Source of the DNA: Hormiphora californensis
Taxonomy: Eukaryota; Ctenophora; Tentaculata; Cydippida; Pleurobrachiidae
Reading direction: 5' to 3'
Length of the DNA stretch: 64,000 bases
NCBI GenBank assembly: GCA_020137815.1
Contig: CM035356.1
Coordinates: forward strand, 7,499,211-7,563,210
Shown in pieces: positions 43,438 through 64,000 of the stretch. Within the stretch, counting starts at the first letter, position 1. Every line of letters begins with the position of its first letter. The position numbers and the translations under genes are program-made. The notes below the pieces were generated by a model. The model was not told where the DNA came from and searched no databases. It saw nothing but the letters and a program-made list of their open reading frames with translations.

Positions 43438-43731
43438 AAAGTCGAATTTTTTATTTAAGCGACAGGCCGCCGCGCATTCAAAGAAGTCGCGCGGCGTTGT
43501 ATTTGCGCGTGACAATTCGAGAAACCTTTTCGTTCATATCTCCAGTTCCTGATAAGATAAAGAATTGATCTTGGTTGCGTTGGAAAGGTCTTGAAATTAT
43601 CTTTCCAACGCTTCCGGGTTCAAGTCTTAAGATTACCAGGAACTTGATCTCGATTATCACGCGCAAATACAACGCCGCGCGACCTCTTTGAATGCGCGGC
43701 GGCCTGTCGCTTAAATAAAAAATTCGACTTT
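43438..43731. mobile_element. about 294-bp TIR element
   Basis: About 75-bp inverted arms beginning AAAGTCGAATTTTTTATTTA and holding CGACAGGCCGCCGCGCATTC. The flanks are compatible with a TA target. It has no ORF of note. Confidence 0.75.
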
Positions 43732-44008
43732 ACCGAACCGAAAAAAGAGAGCGTTTGAATTTTTGTGGCCAAGCACAGATTTTGTTTTCTGAACTGAATT
43801 GAGATTTTACGCCGCGCAAAAGATTTCACAATCTTCTTTTTACTGCGCGGCTTTATATTTGCGCGTTCGATTTCATGTGCGCTGGAAAGCACCCTAGGAC
43901 CTCTTTTGCCAAGCATCTCAACAAGATTAAACGCATTTGTTTACTGAAATAACATTTTAAGCATAAGAATAGTAATTAAAGTGATAATAATATCAGATAT
44001 GTATAGTA

Positions 44009-44939
44009 GGGTCGGTTGTGGGAAGTTGGGTCTGGAATTTTAAATTTGACTTGCTGATATGATTAGGGACTCTATAAAAAGTCCAAAGTACCATCCCACA
44101 GGTCTCTACCACCCCCGGTTCACTAATTATTCGTAATTATGTGATTTATGACGTTATCGCCAATTAGCACTAATAATACCAGTTCCTGGTCACTTAGAGC
44201 TTAGATTTTGATACCAGGTGATAGAGGATCACTAGATTAGTGGGCATTCAAAATTTCAGGTCGATCGGAGTTATGGTCGAGGAGTTATAACCGTTTTTCC
44301 GTTTGGCTGGCGGTTGGCTGGCACCACGTGGGATTACGGGTTTATGTCGTCGTAGGAGGTCGTCATTGGTCGCGTTCGATCGGGCTCGATGAGGTGATCA
44401 AAACCTAGTGGGGCCAGACCTTGGCCCCACCCCGTTCTTGGGTTATTAGGTTTTTTCGGTTTCCCGCCAAAATATTTTCCCGCCAAAACCAAAAAAGCCT
44501 AATAACCCAAGAACGGGGTGGGGCCAAGGTCTGGCCCCACTAGGTTTTGATCACCTCATCGAGCCCGATCGAACGCGACCAATGACGACCTCCTACGACG
44601 ACCTAAACCCGTAATCCCACGTGGTGCCAGCCAACCGCCAGCCAAACGGAAAAACGGTTATAACTCCTCGACCATAACTCCGATCGACCTGAAATTTTGA
44701 ATGCCCACTAATCTAGTGATCCTCTATCACCTGGTATCAAAATCTAAGCTCTAAGTGACCAGGAACTGGTATTATTAGTGCTAATTGGCGATAACGTCAT
44801 AAATCACATAATTACGAATAATTAGTGAACCGGGGGTGGTAGAGACCTGTGGGATGGTACTTTGGACTTTTTATAGAGTCCCTAATCATATCAGCAAGTC
44901 AAATTTAAAATTCCAGACCCAATTTCCCACAACCGACCC
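44009..44939. mobile_element. 931-bp near-perfect palindrome
   Basis: Two arms of about 460 bp are inverted copies with only a few differences, meeting at an AT/GC-poor centre near 44470 (CCCGCCAAAATATTTTCCCGCC). The ends are GGGTCGGTTG and CAACCGACCC, with TA on both sides (44007-44008, 44940-44941). It is non-coding. Confidence 0.85.
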
Positions 44940-45107
44940 TACTAGTAGTAACTTTCCAACCCTACTGACAAATATCTTTTTCATAAAAAGAAAAAAGTAG
45001 AAATAGTACAAATAAAATAAGCGTGTGAACTTTTCGTTGGTTTTGTGTATTAAACAAGAAATAAATACTTTTAAAAACTAATCTAGAAAACTCTCTCTCT
45101 AACTGAT

Positions 45108-59609
<14,502 letters not shown>

Positions 59610-59759
59610 AACAGGGGGGGACAGGTTGGGTGTTATTATTAGGAACAGGACCAGCAGATCTAGATGAGAGAGACGCAGCCATAGCAAACAAAAAATGGTA
59701 GACAAAGAGTGAGAGGTTGCATAGATAGTGGGCTCTCACTGCTTAGGGTGGAGACTGCG

Positions 59760-59823
<64 letters not shown>

Positions 59824-59827
59824 CAGG

Positions 59828-59871
<44 letters not shown>

Positions 59872-59920
59872 TAGGAAATGGGCTCTAAGCTGCACTCTGC
59901 AGTAAAGGAACAGCATGTAG

Positions 59921-59997
<77 letters not shown>

Positions 59998-60000
59998 AAG
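59760..60000. repeat. (GA)n microsatellites
   Basis: Two GA blocks (about 59764-59870 and 59925-59995) separated by 55 bp, between the RRM1 start and the NUP160 end. Confidence 0.95.
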
Positions 60001-60448
60001 AGAGCAAAAAAGGCAATTCTACTCAACAAACTTTATGCCCCTAGGCTACAGGGCCAGTCAGGGCATGTTATATCCGGTGCAGATGATGATCTAACGCTGC
60101 TTTTTCCCACACTTCCCCCCCCCCCCCCCCAACTAGTATAATGCTGCGTTTCCCTGTCGATTGGAGAATATAAAAACTTACTTACCCCCCCCCCCCCGCC
60201 CAGCTCGTGAAAACTTACTTCGCTTGTATACAAACATCGTTTCAGAGGGAGTGGATAGCCTTGAGAGAGAGAGCTAGAGTAGGAATAGATGGTCAGGAAC
60301 TAAATAGAAAACATACGCAAATCTATACTTTTTAATTTACATCAAGTTTAAACTTTCAATACGGCATTGCTAAAACACAAGATAAAACTATCGTACAGAA
60401 AAGAAATGTCTCTCACAAAGCCCCCACACGTTAAGTTCCACACGTATT

Positions 60449-61113
60449 TCATGTTGCCATGGCAACCGAAGAGAGTTTGTTGCTATGAAGCAGTTCATAA
60501 TCCTGGGTTACACGGGACATCAGCTCAAAGTGAGATGTGGTCTCTGCTACTAACTCTTGGTATAAATCTCTTGATACTCGATCTTGTTTTCCTTTCAGTT
60601 GGAACAATACCTGAAATACAGGAAGGATGGGGGGGATATAAGATAGATTTTATCAACTGTGATGGGTAAATAATAATGGGGGGGGGGTGGGAAAATAGAA
60701 ATGTTTTGTGTACTCAGATGAAGAATGGTGATGTGCAATGTGTGACAAATGTGTGACTAAAGTGTGACTAAAGTGTAACAAATGTGTGACTAAATGTGTG
60801 ACTAAATGTGTGACTAATGTGTGACAAATGTGTGACAAATGTGTGACAAATGTGTGACAAATGTGTGACAAATGTGTGACAAATGTGTGTGACAAATGTG
60901 TGTGACAAATGTGTGACAAATGTGTGACAAATGTGGCTAAAGTGTTATTGATTTACCTGATCAAACACGGTATAGGGTAGGTAAACTGGAGGCTGGTTAC
61001 TTTGGATGGAGTTGAACAACCCATATTCTGCTGTTTCCCTCCCTGATACTGCACCTATCAAGCCTGATAAAGGGTTGATTAGAGAAGGAGAGGGAGGGAG
61101 ATAGAGAGAGAGG

Positions 61114-61164
<51 letters not shown>

Positions 61165-64000
61165 GGAGAGAAAGAGGAAGTCGGGAGATTGGAGAAGGGG
61201 GAGTTAGGAACCAGAAACAATTCAAGTCTATCTTACCGACGGAAAGCCGGACTGCCAACTCTAGATTGCTGTATTGTGTACAAATACGAATAGTGGCGGC
61301 TGCATCCTCCTTTTTGCAAAGTTTCAACAGCCAAAACGGTACGGGGTAGGGAGCTGATAGGACTTGAGATAGGACCTGGAAAAATGGACATTTTAAATTT
61401 AATTTAGTTTCTCAATGATGAATCTGTGAAAAAATGAAAATTCCCCTTGTTGAAAATACCAAATCTGATAAGACCATTAAAATACCTGTTTTAGGTTTTC
61501 CCAAGTTGGTTGTTTTTCGACTTGTTGCTGCAAGTACAACCATGCCCTCTCTACTGTTCCCATCTCATCTGTACTGTTGACCTCATTGTAGGACAACCAA
61601 TCACTGCAACCTGGTGGGATTTAGGAATAGTGGGTCGAGAAACTCACTAAACCGAGAGACCTGTTTCCCGTGCGGGAGCGGTGAAACAGGGTCGAGCAAG
61701 GCAACCCAGCGCCCTTCACAACCACGTAAAACCACTGAAAACAATTCACTACTTACTTGATTGGGAGGGTTGTTTGGCAAGGGTGATACATCGAGTAGTA
61801 AGGGAGGCGAGTGGGGCAGGGAGGCTGTGGTATTGGGCCAACAGGAACGCCTGATCATACAGCCCACAACTACACAGCAAACCAAGCACCTGGGTGAGAG
61901 TGTGGGAGTGTGAGAAATGGGAATTTGATTTCCGGGGGTTCTCGGTTATTATACTACGTTCATACTTGTTTTGTTCAAACCCATTTTATTTATATAGATG
62001 GGCCCAGCAAGTTCCAATAAATACCGATTCATATCTCTAGACTCTAACCTCGGAAGGAGACAAATTGTGGAGTTTAGCTGAGTCAGGTTTTATTTGGCTG
62101 ATTTTTACCAGGCTATCCACCATCAGGTATCCCTTCCTTAGTTCCTCTACTGCAGGGTGATTGGGCAGGGTGTGAATGGGTGATTAGCAGGGTGAATAGG
62201 TGGTTAGCAGGTGGTCGTTAGCACTAAGAACTAAGAAGGGGGGGGGGGTGATTAGCAGTTCTTGGACTGATTACATAGAGCAGGGTGAGTAGACGCGGAC
62301 GTGTGTAAAAAAGTAGAATATGTTACATGAGCTCACAATGTACTTGAATCTACCTTCACATGGATCACACTCTTTATGTGGTATGATCCACACAATAGTG
62401 TACCTGACAGCATACCAGGTACTTAGAAGATGAGAAAGAAGTGTACCTGTAACGAGGCTAAGTTTGGTTGTTGATTTCTTAGATCTCTCATCTCCACTCC
62501 GGGGGCGCTTAGGGGACGCGTTAACTGCAACTCTGATATCAGAAAACTGCATTGGCTCCAATATCCACGCCTGATCAACATTTGGTTAGGTCAGGAAGGC
62601 CCGTCAGGAATTAAATCATGAAATATAATTAACTTAACTATAGCTGTTGGTAAAGTTCTAGTACTAACTACCCCCAGTCCCCAAAAATACTGAAGCAGTA
62701 ACAACCTCTCTATAAAATGTGTACAACGGGGCTAAAATCTTCCACAGTGTAAAAGGGGTATGAAATCTTCTGGCACTCAATCTCATCAGCTTCTAGGAGA
62801 TTCTTCTCCCCCTTGATAGTGGTATAGGCAGTACTGGCAAGACTTGCAAGATGGGAACAACACTGGTAAACTTGGTTGAAAATAACTCGAGCAAGGCAAC
62901 CGAACATTTTGTATTAGAGTTTGAAGTGAGAGAGGTTGATAACGATTTCGTGTTATCTGGGAGTGTCAGATGGTCTTGCAACGTTCAAAACCTACTCCCG
63001 TATCAAAATCACAATTGTTTCGAACCAGTTTGAAAATAAGCCCCATTACTACTGCTATACTAAGCTTGAGCATCTCTTTCTTGGTACAAAAGGGTCTAAC
63101 TGTCACAATGCTAAGATTTTAATGATAACTACCCATTTCCCACACCAACTGCCAGAATGCTAAGAGTATATAACAACTCACATCCTGTGCTCGAAGGAGC
63201 TGTAGACAACTGATAGCGGAGAGATAACAGTGTAGTTGGTGCTGGAGAGACTCCGGGCCTGGTAGCTCACAGTGAAGACGTAGAGCATGCTCATAGGCAG
63301 CTGCTGCTGCATGCTGGTACATCTGAGAGGAGGGGGGATTATATCTTTATTGATAGACATTGTGTTCATATTAAATCAGAATAAAATATATTGGAAATTC
63401 AGTTTCACACTTCAAAATACCCAAAGTCCTGGCCCTGATCTGCCGACCCCTCAATGAAATAAAATGCAGTGTGAGCTACGCAACCCAAACCTATTTACCT
63501 TGTTCTATATAATTACACAAACCCCTACTACAATAAGTAGTATGGTCTCACTACTACTAGTATCCCTACCTTGTTCTTAACGTGGAAGGCGAACAGCAAG
63601 TTGTAATAATTCTTCTGGCTGACGGTCCGGAGGTCGGAGTTGCGGGCTTTGAACTCAATAACAGAGACCAGTTCGGATTGGAACCCATGATAGGGGTAGT
63701 TAACCAGCCGCTTAGCGTGCCCTGATTCTACCAGTACCACCACGAACCTAGAGGGTACGGTGTAGTAGTATGTAATGGGAGGAAATACAGAGAATATAAT
63801 ATGTCATGTTTAACTCGATCAATTAACTAAACAACTTGATTTTCTTCATGGATCTATCCAGTTTTAAATTAGAAGTACAATGAAGGAATTAATGCAATAT
63901 CGTCTAATTCTTTAATGGTAACCAATTGGTAAAGGAAATTCAGGGTCAGTAAAATTACTATAGTTCAGTAACATAAAGTCAATCTTGTAAATCTTGTAAA
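60449..64000 (-). CDS. NUP160: nuclear pore protein NUP160, C-terminal part (5' end outside window)
   Basis: Exons seen, in transcript order: 63570-63747, 63182-63322, 62447-62570, 62049-62149, 61757-61889, 61486-61610, 61237-61375, 60957-61063 and 60449-60610 (TGA stop). Phases agree throughout. Matching family landmarks: VNYPYHGFQSELV, NYYNLLFAFHV, HCYLSAISCLQLLRAQD joined to AWILEP, ASPKRPRSGDE, and VYLPYTVFDQVLFQL near the end. NUP160 is a scaffold subunit of the Nup107-160 Y-complex on both faces of the pore; this part is its helical C-terminal region. The beginning of the gene lies beyond 64000; nothing recognisable is seen in 63748-64000. The last intron holds an 11-bp minisatellite. 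Confidence 0.9.
60735..60938. repeat. 11-bp minisatellite in last NUP160 intron
   Basis: About 17 copies of GTGTGACAAAT with variants (GTGTGACTAAA, GTGTGTGACAAAT). Confidence 0.9.
61130..61165. repeat. (GA)n microsatellite in NUP160 intron
   Basis: A short GA tract with GGGA interruptions on either side, between exons 61237-61375 and 60957-61063. Confidence 0.9.

Noticed and set aside
62710-62907. Possible NUP160 exon between 62.57 and 63.18 kb
   Set aside because: The exons at 63182-63322 and 62447-62570 join in phase across the conserved LRAQD-AWILEP boundary, leaving no room for it.

Overview
This window looks like nuclear DNA of an invertebrate animal. The genes are intron-rich with GT-AG introns, many only 50-500 bp, and encode metazoan-type proteins: a calmodulin-like protein, a Jupiter/HN1 homologue, a DNAJA co-chaperone, CNOT3, the ribonucleotide reductase large subunit and NUP160. 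The spaces are packed with (GA/CT)n microsatellites, long foldback elements and two LINEs with intact ORFs. I cannot name the species; a sponge or other early-branching animal is only a guess.

Layout. 1-3.9 kb is microsatellite-rich and partly corrupted consensus. 3.9-9.6 kb (+) is a five-exon calmodulin-like gene with a LINE in its second intron. 11.06-20.4 kb (-) is a small JPT/HN1-like gene; here the sequence is duplicated (8.6-17.1 and 17.2-21.7 kb) and long stretches have homopolymer-smeared consensus, which looks more like an assembly fault than biology. 21.7-28 kb has repeats and MITEs without a recognised gene. 28.1-31.7 kb (+) is a signal-peptide gene with two copies of an unrecognised domain and two sushi-like domains. 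32-33.4 kb is a dispersed repeat carrying a nested foldback. 34.0-39.9 kb (-) is a ten-exon DNAJA gene. 40.6-42.4 kb (-) is CNOT3 with an intronless coding region. 42.6-44.9 kb is a cluster of palindromic elements. 45.1-59.6 kb (-) is RRM1, with a restriction-like-endonuclease LINE in one intron. 60.4-64 kb (-) is the 3' part of NUP160, whose 5' end lies off the window.

Most notable: RRM1 carries two alternative versions of the coding segment that holds a redox cysteine and the allosteric-specificity (S-site) loops. One is a single exon and the other an exon pair. Splice phases mean exactly one version must be used: using both or neither gives an early stop. One version lacks a residue in the substrate-selecting loop 2. 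This would be alternative splicing of nucleotide-reductase specificity, or a decaying exon duplication. RRM1 also has an extra Q/P-rich exon with four TGACGTCA palindromes.

Functionally the genes are housekeeping: dNTP supply, mRNA deadenylation, protein folding and the nuclear pore. They share no pathway, and nothing suggests co-regulation. Several conserved exons (RRM1, DNAJA) have single-base frame breaks that are probably consensus errors.
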